From: Sphingobacterium puteale
GTDB taxonomy: Bacteria > Bacteroidota > Bacteroidia > Sphingobacteriales > Sphingobacteriaceae
Direction: 5' to 3'
Length of the DNA stretch: 64,000 bases
Assembly (NCBI RefSeq): GCF_003627955.1
Contig: NZ_RBWS01000004.1
Location: 124,001-188,000 of the forward strand
The notes beneath the pieces are model-generated. The model did not search any database, was not told the origin of the DNA, and saw only the letters and a list, made by a program, of their open reading frames with translations. Positions 26,572 to 34,866 of the stretch are shown here, piece by piece (the first letter of the stretch is position 1; each line of letters begins with the position of its first letter). Made by a program: the position numbers and the translations under genes.

Positions 26572-27243
26572 ATGGAGAAGATAAAATCAGTATATAAGAA
26601 GATTAATTTAGCGGACTGGAAGCGGAAGGAGCACTTTGCGGTATATCGCAGCCAGATGAAATGCGGCTTTAGCCTGACAACAAAAATCAATATCGCCAAA
26701 GTACTTCCTTTTATTAAGGAAAATGGCTATAAACTTTATCCTGTCATGATATACCTCATCGCACGCGCTGTGAACAAGCATGACGCGTTTAAGATGGCAA
26801 TGAAGGAGGGCGAGCTCATTGTCTGGGATTATGTAGATCCGATATATACCGTATTGCACTCGGAAACAGAGACTTTTTCTGCACTGACTGCTATATACGA
26901 TAAAGATTTTACGAGGTTTATGGCTAATTATAATGATGTAGGAGAAAGACACGCAGATAATCTGCATTTTTTCCCGGAGCAGCCACCGGAGAATCATTTT
27001 AATATTTCAGCGATTCCATGGATTAATTTCGATAGTTTTAATTTGCATATTGCTGACTTTACAGATTATTTTGCACCTTCTTTTACCATTGGAAAGTATA
27101 AAAAACAAGCTGATGAAACCTTGATGCCTATTGCGATCCAGGTGCATCATGCCGTCTGTGATGGGATTCATGTCGCGCAATTGATCTCAACATTGGAAGA
27201 GTACTGTGAAAACATTGAAACAGTCATTAAATCTCAAGTATAA
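26572..27243 (+). CDS. Chloramphenicol acetyltransferase, type A (CatA)
   Basis: 223 aa from ATG at 26572; the longer frame from 26488 overlaps the deaminase gene and adds residues not found in the family. The catalytic His193 lies in QVHHAVCDG (His-His-x-x-x-Asp-Gly), the hallmark of type A enzymes, which transfer acetyl from acetyl-CoA to the 3-hydroxyl of chloramphenicol. The blocks KHDAFKMAMKEGELIVWD and YTVLHSETETFSAL are also typical. Trimeric and cytoplasmic in the family. It is placed 49 bp after the deaminase gene; the phenotype is predicted, not shown. Confidence 0.93.
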   Translation: MEKIKSVYKKINLADWKRKEHFAVYRSQMKCGFSLTTKINIAKVLPFIKENGYKLYPVMIYLIARAVNKHDAFKMAMKEGELIVWDYVDPIYTVLHSETETFSALTAIYDKDFTRFMANYNDVGERHADNLHFFPEQPPENHFNISAIPWINFDSFNLHIADFTDYFAPSFTIGKYKKQADETLMPIAIQVHHAVCDGIHVAQLISTLEEYCENIETVIKSQV

Positions 27244-27308
27244 AAAACGAATCGTGGTCATCGATAATATCCTTTTGTACTATTCGACCTGATTAATACC
27301 TCGAAGAT

Positions 27309-28151
27309 ATGTCATCAAAAATACGACAATTAACACAATCGGATTTCCCAAAGCTACTGGAGGCAATTAACGCAGCTTTTGAGGATTATATTGTTCCATT
27401 TCATCTTGATGTCGAGCAGCTGAGACAGAAGATCAGAATAGAAGATATCGATTTTGCATGGTCTGTTGGGACATTTGTAGCAGGCAAACTTGTGGCCTTC
27501 ATGTTGCATGGCCTGCGCGAACTAGATCATCATCCTGTTGTCTACAATGGCGGCACTGGTGTGTTACCCGGATTTCGTGGACTTGGGCTGGTGGGAAAAA
27601 TGTATGATTATCTACTGCCTTTACTGGGCCAGCATCAAGCAAAGTGGATTGTTCTGGAGGCAATAGAAAGTAACCAGTCAGCTATTCGTGCCTATGAAAA
27701 GACTGGTTTTTTGATCAGTAGAAAATTGTTATGTTTCAATGGCGTCATTCAATCGGCAAAAGTGGAGGAAGTTGCAACAATCCAGACACTATCTAATTTG
27801 TCATGGACATTGCTTCAATCGTTCTGGGATATTTTACCAAGCTGGCAAAGTGCGCCACAGAGTATGGATACCTTGCGGCCAAATGCATTGGGTGCATATG
27901 TTAATGGTGAACTTGTTGGTTATATACTTTTCAGCCTTGGAAACAAGCGAATATACCATATCGCCGTGGCACCTGAATTTCGAGGGAAAGGAGTGGGAAG
28001 GCAGCTTTTTCAGGCGCTTAGAAATGAGCTGCCAGCAGAGAATATACAATTCAATAACATTGATGCAAAAGCGGAGGAATTGAAATTATTTCTGGAGAAG
28101 CAAGGCTTGGTAAATGGGATTAACCAACTTGAAATGACAAAAGTGTTATAA
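27309..28151 (+). CDS. Tandem GNAT acetyltransferase
   Basis: 280 aa with two GNAT modules. The first (about 5-150) shows NGGTGVLPGFRGLGLVGKMYDY with the acetyl-CoA loop G-F-R-G-L-G, plus RAYEKTGF. The second (about 195-278) shows HIAVAPEFRGKGVGRQLFQAL, an intact Q/R-x-x-G-x-G loop. Two-domain GNATs of this type are common in Bacteroidota and Bacilli with unknown small substrates. It lies 65 bp downstream of the CatA gene. A shadow frame (27739-28083) should be ignored. Confidence 0.9.
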   Translation: MSSKIRQLTQSDFPKLLEAINAAFEDYIVPFHLDVEQLRQKIRIEDIDFAWSVGTFVAGKLVAFMLHGLRELDHHPVVYNGGTGVLPGFRGLGLVGKMYDYLLPLLGQHQAKWIVLEAIESNQSAIRAYEKTGFLISRKLLCFNGVIQSAKVEEVATIQTLSNLSWTLLQSFWDILPSWQSAPQSMDTLRPNALGAYVNGELVGYILFSLGNKRIYHIAVAPEFRGKGVGRQLFQALRNELPAENIQFNNIDAKAEELKLFLEKQGLVNGINQLEMTKVL

Positions 28152-28162
28152 ATCCAATATCC

Positions 28163-28207
28163 TATACGACTGTTGGTCAATTTTTCTTGTTGACCAACAG
28201 TCGTATA
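28163..28207. repeat. Perfect 18-bp inverted repeat between two genes
   Basis: 28163-28180 pairs perfectly with 28190-28207 across a 9-nt loop (TTTTTCTTG). There is no T-run after the stem on either strand, so it is not a classical intrinsic terminator, though it follows the GNAT stop by 12 bp. It could act as a transcript-stabilising 3' hairpin or an operator. Confidence 0.7.
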
Positions 28208-28240
28208 AAGATGTTCGTTTATAAGCGATAAACTGTACTT

Positions 28241-28801
28241 ATGGTAGACAAGAAGCTTGCAGAGGAATTGATTCAACTCGCAAATGGCGATAGACTATTG
28301 AGGGAAGAAATAGCCAAAGAAGGTGCACTTGGAAAAGGCTATCATCCGAAAATGGAAGCTGTCCATCGTGCCAACGCGAAACGATTACGCGAAATAATTG
28401 ACAAGATAGGATATCCCGGTATTTCAAAAGTTGGCGAAGAGGCTAGTGAAGCCGCTTGGTTGATTGTACAGCATGCGGTATCAGAGCCCGTGTTTATGCA
28501 AAACTGTTATCAATTGATGAACAATAAAGAGGATATTAACTTGGCCCACATAGCCTATTTATACGATAGAATACAGTGTTTCAAGGGCGAGCCACAACGT
28601 TTTGGAACACAGTTAACTGCGGATGGCGGAATCTATCCTGTGGAAAACAAGGAAGATCTGAACACGTTGCGTTTGCAAATGAATCTGCCCCCGCTCACTA
28701 AAAGGAAACTTGATACGGTTTATCATATAGAGGAGCTTGCGAATTTAAATCAGCGGGATCCCGACTATACAATCTGGCGAAAGAAAGTAGGCTGGATATA
28801 A
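28241..28801 (+). CDS. DUF6624-family protein
   Basis: 186 aa. It carries the recognisable block IGYPGISKVGEEASEAAWLIVQHA (about 59-82) followed by FMQNCYQLM and DRIQCFKGEPQRFGTQL, the layout of DUF6624 proteins. They are soluble and mainly helical, with no established activity. Its 3' end overlaps the convergent GNAT gene by 37 bp. Confidence 0.8.
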   Translation: MVDKKLAEELIQLANGDRLLREEIAKEGALGKGYHPKMEAVHRANAKRLREIIDKIGYPGISKVGEEASEAAWLIVQHAVSEPVFMQNCYQLMNNKEDINLAHIAYLYDRIQCFKGEPQRFGTQLTADGGIYPVENKEDLNTLRLQMNLPPLTKRKLDTVYHIEELANLNQRDPDYTIWRKKVGWI

Positions 28802-29343
28802 TTCTTTTTAAGTAATGCAAAAATTTCGCCATCCACAAAACGTCCTTTCTCAAAGAAGTAGTCCTGCAAGATTCCTTCTGAAACAAGGTTCATTTTTTCA
28901 AGCAACTTACGGGAAGCCAAATTCTCAGGGTCGATAAATGCCTCTATGCGGTTGAGCTTATACTCCTCAAATCCGTAAGAAATAATGGTAGAAATTGCTT
29001 CTGTCATAATCCCTTGCTGCCAGAAGTCAGGATGAAGTTCATAGCCGATTTCTGCACGAAAGTGTTCGGAGGAGAAGTTATGAAAACCACAAGAGCCAAT
29101 CAGCTGATCCGGATTGCCCTTCAGACAGATTGCCCAACGAATTGCTTTCTTTTGTTCAAAATTTTCCTGCCAGTTTTTTACGAGCTCGTAGGCCTCATCC
29201 ATGTGCTGAAAAGTTGGTAGATCAAAATATAGCGTTACCTCATCTTTTGAAAAATAAGAGAATAAAGCCTGAGCATCCGACTGTTGAATCTCACGCAAAT
29301 AAAGACGTTCACTCGATAAAATTGGGAATATATCCGATATCAT
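28765..29343 (-). CDS. GNAT-family N-acetyltransferase (RimJ/RimL type)
   Basis: 192 aa. Typical RimJ-like features are LSSERLYLREIQQSDAQALF at the N-terminus, IGSCGFHNF, EIGYELHPDFWQQGIMTEA (acetyl-CoA-binding region), and NLASRKLLEKMNL with the GILQDYFFEKGRFVD end. Members acetylate ribosomal-protein N-termini or small amines. The 3' end overlaps the DUF6624 gene convergently. It is divergent from the TetR gene; 79 bp separate the two start codons. Confidence 0.92.
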   Translation of the reverse strand: MISDIFPILSSERLYLREIQQSDAQALFSYFSKDEVTLYFDLPTFQHMDEAYELVKNWQENFEQKKAIRWAICLKGNPDQLIGSCGFHNFSSEHFRAEIGYELHPDFWQQGIMTEAISTIISYGFEEYKLNRIEAFIDPENLASRKLLEKMNLVSEGILQDYFFEKGRFVDGEIFALLKKNYIQPTFFRQIV

Positions 29344-29394
29344 GGATGTAAAAATAATAAAATATGTTTAATTGAAGAATGATGATGTGAGTTT

Positions 29395-29419
29395 TCGACA
29401 TTTTTTGTATGTTTGTCGA
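29395..29419. promoter_or_regulatory. TetR operator copy 1 over the regulator's own promoter
   Basis: 25-bp element with outer arms TCGACA (29395-29400) and TGTCGA (29414-29419). It encloses the -7 box TATGTTTG (29408-29415), whose position would give a leader of about ten bases before ATG at 29423. The reverse complement is 22/25 identical to 30071-30095. Confidence 0.7.
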
Positions 29420-29422
29420 GCA

Positions 29423-30010
29423 ATGACAATGCAACAGGAAAATATTAGAGAAGAAATTATCCTTTCGTCAATGAAGGTATTTGAAACGTATGGTTTTACA
29501 CGAGTTTCAATGCAGGATATTTCTAAAGCTTGTGGTAAAGGCCGTAGTACGTTGTATTACTATTTTACGAGCAAAATGGATGTTTTTGATGCGATAGCCG
29601 AATGTTTATGTCAACAGGTATTCACAAAAGCAAAGGAAAGCTATAGTCGGGAAGCTTCTTTGGAGGAAAATTTGGTTGGCTTTTTGAGAGCGAAACTGCA
29701 CCAGATTAATCTGATTACGAAACGTTTTCACCTTGCTTTCGAGGATATGAAATCAGATCCGGCTTTGATGGTATCCAAGACACGTTATATGTTGGATGAT
29801 GAAATTAAATTGATTCGTGATATGATCGGGTGCGCTATTGCAAAAGGAGAGATTCAGTTTTTAGAAGAAAAAGATATTCTCTTCCTCTCAGAAATGCTAG
29901 TAACGACTTCCCGTTGTTTTGAACAGGAAGTGTTGTTATTTGACCGGTTTCCTGATTTCGAAGCGCGACTTGGTTGGTTAATCAGCATCTGTGTAAAAGG
30001 GCTCAGGTAG
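29423..30010 (+). CDS. TetR/AcrR-family transcription repressor
   Basis: 195 aa from ATG at 29423. The frame extends upstream to 29372, but the -7 box and operator lie inside that extension, so the start was placed after them; ATG at 29429 is also possible. The N-terminal helix-turn-helix is clear: SSMKVFETYGFTRVSMQDI, then GKGRSTLYYYFTSKMDVFDAI (about 15-55). The C-terminal ligand domain is helical and not assignable to a ligand. It probably represses itself and the two small genes 138 bp downstream. Confidence 0.9.
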   Translation: MTMQQENIREEIILSSMKVFETYGFTRVSMQDISKACGKGRSTLYYYFTSKMDVFDAIAECLCQQVFTKAKESYSREASLEENLVGFLRAKLHQINLITKRFHLAFEDMKSDPALMVSKTRYMLDDEIKLIRDMIGCAIAKGEIQFLEEKDILFLSEMLVTTSRCFEQEVLLFDRFPDFEARLGWLISICVKGLR

Positions 30011-30070
30011 CTGTTTGGTACCCAGACATTAGAAATTGACGAGCATTTGCTCTTTTTTTAGCGTAAAGTT

Positions 30071-30105
30071 TCGACAAAAATACAAAATATGTCTATTTTG
30101 TATTT
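30071..30105. promoter_or_regulatory. TetR operator copy 2 in front of the small gene pair
   Basis: 30071-30095 matches the reverse complement of the operator on the TetR promoter at 22 of 25 positions. Overlapping it is a perfect 12-bp inverted repeat (30078-30089 and 30094-30105, 4-nt centre). It lies 43-77 bp before the ATG at 30148, at the expected promoter position. Confidence 0.7.
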
Positions 30106-30147
30106 GACTCAAAAAATAGGAATGCCTAATAAAAAATATGGTATAAC

Positions 30148-30441
30148 ATGATTTTAAATGCAAAAATAGGAAAGGTGACCAGAAAATTGACGGCAAAAAA
30201 ATACCTGCTCGTATTAGTAGAAACGGATGAGAAGATTCAGCCTGAGTCTACCGGTTTATTGGATGCAGCGTTTGATTGTTATGTATTGATACATCGTGAA
30301 ATCGAACATTTGGATGAATTGGCGCTTGCATTGGAAGGTATAAATAAAGAAGTGCGATTGGCGCGCAATTTTAATGAGCTGAAAGATAAAGGAATTGTGA
30401 TCGGTGACATGAATCAGATCGCATTTAAGGTATTGAAATAA
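30148..30441 (+). CDS. Small protein A1 (first gene of a recurring pair)
   Basis: 97 aa, soluble, no signal. Predicted alternating strands and helices: KYLLVLVET strand, CYVLIHREIEHLDELALALEG (strand then helix), KEVRLARNFNEL (strand then helix) and a final strand. The middle can be aligned by eye with the 89-aa protein at 41738 over (Y/R)(V/F)LI-x(5-8)-D(E/Q)LAL-x-LE-x(4)-KV. No known family is recognised. It is followed 25 bp later by B1, and the same A-B order and spacing recur at 41738-42288. A TetR operator lies directly upstream. Confidence 0.65.
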   Translation: MILNAKIGKVTRKLTAKKYLLVLVETDEKIQPESTGLLDAAFDCYVLIHREIEHLDELALALEGINKEVRLARNFNELKDKGIVIGDMNQIAFKVLK

Positions 30442-30466
30442 AGTGTTTTAGTGAAATAAATCTAAT

Positions 30467-30697
30467 ATGTACAAAGTTGTTTACTCCCTATCCCGCAAAT
30501 TGAAATGGAAGGCCAGCGAGATCTATCAATTCTTATATCAGAGTTTTCCGGAGATTAAAAATATTGATTTATTGCTGGATGATCAGCAATTTTTACTTGT
30601 TGTCAAGATTAACAGCCGTTTGGAATTTTCAATTCTAAATATTTGCCAGCAACAAGGCCTTAAGATGCAGTTTGTCCAGGTAGAGGATTTCGATTAA
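30467..30697 (+). CDS. Small protein B1 (HMA-like fold without CxxC, second gene of the pair)
   Basis: 76 aa. The strand-helix-strand-strand-helix-strand pattern, with YKVVYSLSRKL, a helix FLYQSFPEI, NIDLLLDDQQFLLVVKI, and LNICQQQGLKMQFVQVED, parallels the proteins at 42034 and 43365: a P-x-(I/V) turn, an LDD motif between strands two and three, and a (G/K)(L/I)K(M/I/V) final strand. The ferredoxin-like heavy-metal-associated (HMA) fold is the best guess, but the metal-binding CxxC is absent. Function unknown. Probably cotranscribed with A1. Confidence 0.65.
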   Translation: MYKVVYSLSRKLKWKASEIYQFLYQSFPEIKNIDLLLDDQQFLLVVKINSRLEFSILNICQQQGLKMQFVQVEDFD

Positions 30698-30970
30698 AGA
30701 TTTTTGAAAATCCAGTTCGGCGCATTGTTATAATGCATAAATTTACATTTCATATTTTTCGATTCAGGCTATGAAACACTGTAAATATAAGGTGTTCACT
30801 TCTAAGGTCGGGGAAAGCATCGAAAATGGAATATATTGTGTTTTAAGCCAAACTTTTTTTAGTACTGAGGGTTATTCTTAACTTATACGGGAGATAACTG
30901 GTCTTGCGGATAGTTAACTAATGCAGATCGTTATAACAGGTATAAATAATAATTAATTATAGAGCATTAT

Positions 30971-32032
30971 ATGGATATGAATACATTTTCAATAAAAGCT
31001 TTCGGAACTGAAGCGCCGACAGCAGATTTAAAACAGCTGGAAGTTCAGCGCCGTGAAGTAACAGCCGGAGATGTGGAGATTGATATCCTCTATTGTGGTG
31101 TTTGCCATTCCGATTTACATACCGCACGTAACGAATGGGGGGGAACAGTTTATCCAAATGTTCCCGGCCATGAGATCGTCGGACGGATCACCAAAATAGG
31201 ATCTGGTGTGACTAAATTTAAAGTTGGCGATTTTGCCGGCGTTGGATGTATGGTGGACAGTTGCCGTGAATGTGAGAGTTGCAAAGAAGGATTGGAACAA
31301 TATTGTGAGAATGGAAATATCCAAACATACAATGGTCATGATCAACATCTGAACAAACAGACTTTTGGCGGATACTCAGAGCGGATTGTAGTGGATCAAG
31401 ATTTTGTTTTACGTATTCCTGAAAATTTGGACCTGGCGGCAACTGCGCCTTTGCTTTGCGCCGGTATTACAACTTACTCACCATTACGGTATTGGAAAGT
31501 TGGCCCCGGACAGAAGGTAGGTATTGTGGGCATAGGCGGTTTGGGGCACATGGGGGTAAAAATTGCTAAAGCGATGGGGGCGTATGTCGTAGTGATAACA
31601 ACCTCCGAAAGTAAAGTGGAAGACGCCAAACGTTTAGGTGCTGACGAAGTCGTTCTGTCAACAGATCAGGAACAGATGAAAAAGAATGCCGGCACTTTAC
31701 ATTTTATTTTGGATTGTGTCTCTGCGCAACACGATATCAATACCTACCTGAGTCTATTGAAACGTGATGGATCACTTACGCTCGTGGGGGCTCCGGAACT
31801 TCCGCTTCCAGTAGCCCCATTTAGCTTAATTCCTGCCCGTAAAAGTTTCTCAGGATCAATGATCGGTGGAATTGCCGAAACGCAAGAAATGCTGGATTTC
31901 TGTGGAAAGCATAACATCACTTCGGATATAGAGCTCATACGGATGCAGGACATTAACCATGCCTATGATAGGTTGCTAAAGAGCGATGTAAAATATCGAT
32001 TTGTGATCGATATGGAAAGCTTAAAGAACTAA
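30971..32032 (+). CDS. Zinc-dependent NAD(P) alcohol dehydrogenase (CAD / YahK type)
   Basis: 353 aa; an alternative ATG lies two codons later. Catalytic zinc ligands are visible as Cys45 in CGVCHSDLH and His67-Glu68 in GHEIVG. The four structural-zinc cysteines sit in CRECESCKEGLEQYC (about 97-111). The NADP-type loop is GIGGLGHMGVKIAKAMG. This matches cinnamyl-alcohol/aldehyde reductases such as E. coli YahK, which reduce broad aldehydes. It begins 273 bp after the small-gene pair; no TetR operator was found there, so joint control is uncertain. Confidence 0.95.
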   Translation: MDMNTFSIKAFGTEAPTADLKQLEVQRREVTAGDVEIDILYCGVCHSDLHTARNEWGGTVYPNVPGHEIVGRITKIGSGVTKFKVGDFAGVGCMVDSCRECESCKEGLEQYCENGNIQTYNGHDQHLNKQTFGGYSERIVVDQDFVLRIPENLDLAATAPLLCAGITTYSPLRYWKVGPGQKVGIVGIGGLGHMGVKIAKAMGAYVVVITTSESKVEDAKRLGADEVVLSTDQEQMKKNAGTLHFILDCVSAQHDINTYLSLLKRDGSLTLVGAPELPLPVAPFSLIPARKSFSGSMIGGIAETQEMLDFCGKHNITSDIELIRMQDINHAYDRLLKSDVKYRFVIDMESLKN

Positions 32033-32043
32033 GATGCAAATCA

Positions 32044-32099
32044 GACAGTGTTAAATCAGCCGGGAGCAACTTTAAGTTAATGGTAAGTCTAACACTGTC
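32044..32099 (+). terminator. Possible terminator after the alcohol dehydrogenase gene
   Basis: 10-bp inverted repeat (32044-32053 with 32090-32099) with a long 36-nt loop, followed by CAATTAATTTG. A weak candidate because of the loop length. Confidence 0.35.
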
Positions 32100-32192
32100 C
32101 AATTAATTTGTTTGTCGTTTTGTGAATTTTTTGGTGTCATCATTTGAAATAATTAGACGTGTAGCTATTTTGATCGCGTTGCCTCTATTTTT

Positions 32193-33497
32193 ATGGAAGA
32201 AAGTAAAGTCGTAGTTTTTTGGTTCCGTAGGGATCTTCGCCTAGAAGACAATGGCGGATTATCCCGGGCGTTAGCAACAGGACTCCCTGTGCTGCCGGTT
32301 TTTATATTTGATGAAGATATTTTACAGCAATTGGAAGATAAATCGGATCGACGTGTAGACTATATCCATCAGGCACTTGAAGCGATAAACAAACAATTAA
32401 AGGAGTTCGGAGCAGCATTGAATACTTTTTATGGGAGTCCTTTGGCAATTTATAAAACACTACATGAGAAATACAGAATTCATGAAATCTATTGCAATAG
32501 AGATTATGAACCTAAAGCAATCAAACGGGATCGCACAATATTTGAATTTTTTAAAACAGCTGGTATTCCATTTAAAGCAATAAAAGATCAAGTTATTTTC
32601 GATAAAAATGAGTTATTGAAAAACGATGGTACCCCTTATACCATTTATACACCTTATGCGAAAAAGTGGCGGGAAAAATTAACGACAAAAGATCTTCAGC
32701 CACATGATCATAAAGGGGGGCTTTTTGTCCAGCAGGCTTATGCGCCAATAATTTCGTTGGAGAAAATTGGATTTAAAAAGACAGATTTGACTTTCCATCC
32801 GCCACAATTGAGTACAGATATTATTAATAATTACGATAAATTCCGAGATTACCCTGCCTTAGCGGGGACAACGTACCTTGGTATAGCGCTGCGTTTTGGC
32901 ACGATCAGTATTCGTCAGTGTGTGACCTTTGCCAGGCAGCATAATGAGGTATGGCTGTCAGAGCTCATCTGGCGTGAATTTTTTATGCAAATCTTGTATC
33001 ATTTTCCAAATGTCGTCAGCGAATCATTTAAAAAGAATTATGATGGTATTCATTGGCGCAATAATGAAGTGGAATTTGAACGGTGGTGTAAGGGCCAAAC
33101 GGGCTATCCTTTGGTCGATGCCGGAATGCGGCAATTAAATAGTACTGGTTATATGCATAATCGGGTTCGCATGGTAGCGGCTAGTTTTTTATGTAAACAT
33201 TTATTAATTGATTGGCGATGGGGCGAAGCTTATTTTGCGCAAAAACTCAATGATTATGATTTATCTGCGAATAATGGCAATTGGCAATGGGCAGCGGGGT
33301 GTGGTTGTGATGCAGCACCGTATTTCAGGGTATTTAACCCAATCATTCAGGCTGAAAAATTTGATAAAAAGCAAGAATATAGTGGACAATGGATCCCTGA
33401 ACTTGGGAGCGCAGCTTATCCCGAACCGATGGTAGCACATTCTTTTGCTAGAGAACGTGCGCTAAAGGCCTATGCGGCAGCATTGGATAAACGATGA
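32193..33497 (+). CDS. phrB: Deoxyribodipyrimidine photolyase (cryptochrome/photolyase family)
   Basis: 434 aa. The N-terminal photolyase alpha/beta domain starts VVFWFRRDLRLEDNGGL (residues 6-23). The C-terminal FAD-binding domain shows the signature NNGNWQWAAGCGCDAAPYFRVFNP, with WRWGEAYFAQKLNDYDLSANN before it, and LVDAGMRQLNSTGYMHNRVRM. These are class I CPD photolyase hallmarks; the enzyme reverses UV-induced cyclobutane dimers with blue light. The Trp-electron-transfer residues are conserved as far as can be seen. A stand-alone gene, 160 bp after the alcohol dehydrogenase. Confidence 0.93.
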   Translation: MEESKVVVFWFRRDLRLEDNGGLSRALATGLPVLPVFIFDEDILQQLEDKSDRRVDYIHQALEAINKQLKEFGAALNTFYGSPLAIYKTLHEKYRIHEIYCNRDYEPKAIKRDRTIFEFFKTAGIPFKAIKDQVIFDKNELLKNDGTPYTIYTPYAKKWREKLTTKDLQPHDHKGGLFVQQAYAPIISLEKIGFKKTDLTFHPPQLSTDIINNYDKFRDYPALAGTTYLGIALRFGTISIRQCVTFARQHNEVWLSELIWREFFMQILYHFPNVVSESFKKNYDGIHWRNNEVEFERWCKGQTGYPLVDAGMRQLNSTGYMHNRVRMVAASFLCKHLLIDWRWGEAYFAQKLNDYDLSANNGNWQWAAGCGCDAAPYFRVFNPIIQAEKFDKKQEYSGQWIPELGSAAYPEPMVAHSFARERALKAYAAALDKR

Positions 33498-33564
33498 CTT
33501 AGGATAATCCAATCCCAACTTAACAATTGGTTCAGCTGGGATCGGGGGCCTTAGGACTAGATTT

Positions 33565-34383
33565 TTATTGCGCCAAGAAATCGGCAACAAACTTGTCGAA
33601 TGCCTGTGGGTTTTCCGCCTGGACCCAGTGTCCGGCGTTTGGTATCGTTTCAAAGCTGACATTTGGAAATTGCTCTTTGATTTTGACTTTATCTTCAGGA
33701 AGAATGTAGCGCGATTTTTCGCCCGCTAGAAATAGCGTAGGGCCACTGTAAATACCAGCTTTTACACTTATTGTGATAAAATCCGAATATTTTTGCTGTA
33801 GAACATCTAGATTGAAGCGCCACCCCAGTTTGCGGTCTTCTTTAATATAAACGTTTTTTAACAGAAATTGAACGACTCCCGGATCATCAAGGTAAGTTTC
33901 AAGTTTTGTCTGTACATCTTTTCTGTTGTCCATACTATTGATATCAACTGCACAGAGCGCGTTGAAAATATCCTGATGATGTGGTGGATAAGCTTTGGGG
34001 GCAATATCCGCAATAATTAACTTTTCAACCTGTTCGGGATGATCAATGGCAAATTGCATGGCAACTTTTCCGCCCAGAGAATGACCCAATAACAGAATTT
34101 TCTTCACCCCGATCGAAGTAATATAGTCGGCTAGATCCTCGACCATATCCTCAATGGACATGCCATCGCTGTGGAAACTTCGACCGTGATTGCGGAGGTC
34201 AAGCAAATGTATCTGTCTTCTTTCTCCAAAACTTCGGCCAAAAGATCCCCAGTTGTCCGCCATACCAAAAAGCCCATGCAGAACAATAAGTGGTGTTCCA
34301 CCATTTTCTGCTCCATATATTTTGCTGTGTAATAGTTCTTTCACGATATTTCTTTCTTTTAATCGAATTAATGTTGCCTCCAA
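33565..34383 (-). CDS. Alpha/beta hydrolase, YbfF-like esterase
   Basis: 272 aa from ATG at 34383; a GTG 13 codons later (at 34344) is an equally good start and leaves MKELLHSK as the first residues. VLHGLFGMADNW is the oxyanion region. DLRNHGRSFHS follows. The nucleophile elbow GHSLGG has the catalytic Ser near 102, and the His lies in NAGHWVQAENP near 255. E. coli YbfF hydrolyses short-chain acyl-CoA or esters and has the same HGLFG opening. The gene converges with phrB; only 67 bp lie between. Confidence 0.88.
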   Translation of the reverse strand: MEATLIRLKERNIVKELLHSKIYGAENGGTPLIVLHGLFGMADNWGSFGRSFGERRQIHLLDLRNHGRSFHSDGMSIEDMVEDLADYITSIGVKKILLLGHSLGGKVAMQFAIDHPEQVEKLIIADIAPKAYPPHHQDIFNALCAVDINSMDNRKDVQTKLETYLDDPGVVQFLLKNVYIKEDRKLGWRFNLDVLQQKYSDFITISVKAGIYSGPTLFLAGEKSRYILPEDKVKIKEQFPNVSFETIPNAGHWVQAENPQAFDKFVADFLAQ

Positions 34384-34866
34384 AAGGCTATTCCTGGGGC
34401 TAAGATAACTAAAACATCTTTCCTTATCAAAATGGTAGTGTCGAGGATATATTTGGTAGTGGCCTCAGTTGTTGCCCCGCTAATATTGTCGTAACGAAAA
34501 CATAATACTATATAAAAGTTCATCCCACTTGAATCGTTAGAACGTCCACATCACACTTTTTTAAAGCAAACTATTTGGTCAGTCTCAAAACCTATGGACT
34601 AAGCGGGTAATTTGGTCAATCTAAATAGAAAGAAATTGATGTCAGGGGCACTGACTTCCGAAAAATTTTATCTTGGTATTGAAAGATTCGGCGGCGGTAT
34701 TTGTGCTTTTTTTCATGATCCATACTGCCAGTTCTGATAAGGTCGAATATATTTTATTTCTTTTTTGTCAAATTCCAAATCAGGACCATGATATGATTTT
34801 TTACACTTTTTAATCGACTATTTTTGATTGCTTCAATAGAAGTTATTTTAAGTACAACTCAACATA
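34384..34866. other. Intergenic region upstream of the AraC gene
   Basis: 483 bp, AT-rich, no ORF of note. A -7 like TATTTTTG lies at 34819-34826, 40 bp before the AraC ATG, without a good -33 element. No RNA element was recognised. Confidence 0.4.

Noticed and set aside
25456..29343. Mobile element carrying the acetyltransferase cluster
   Set aside because: No transposase, integrase, terminal inverted repeat or target-site duplication was seen at the borders.
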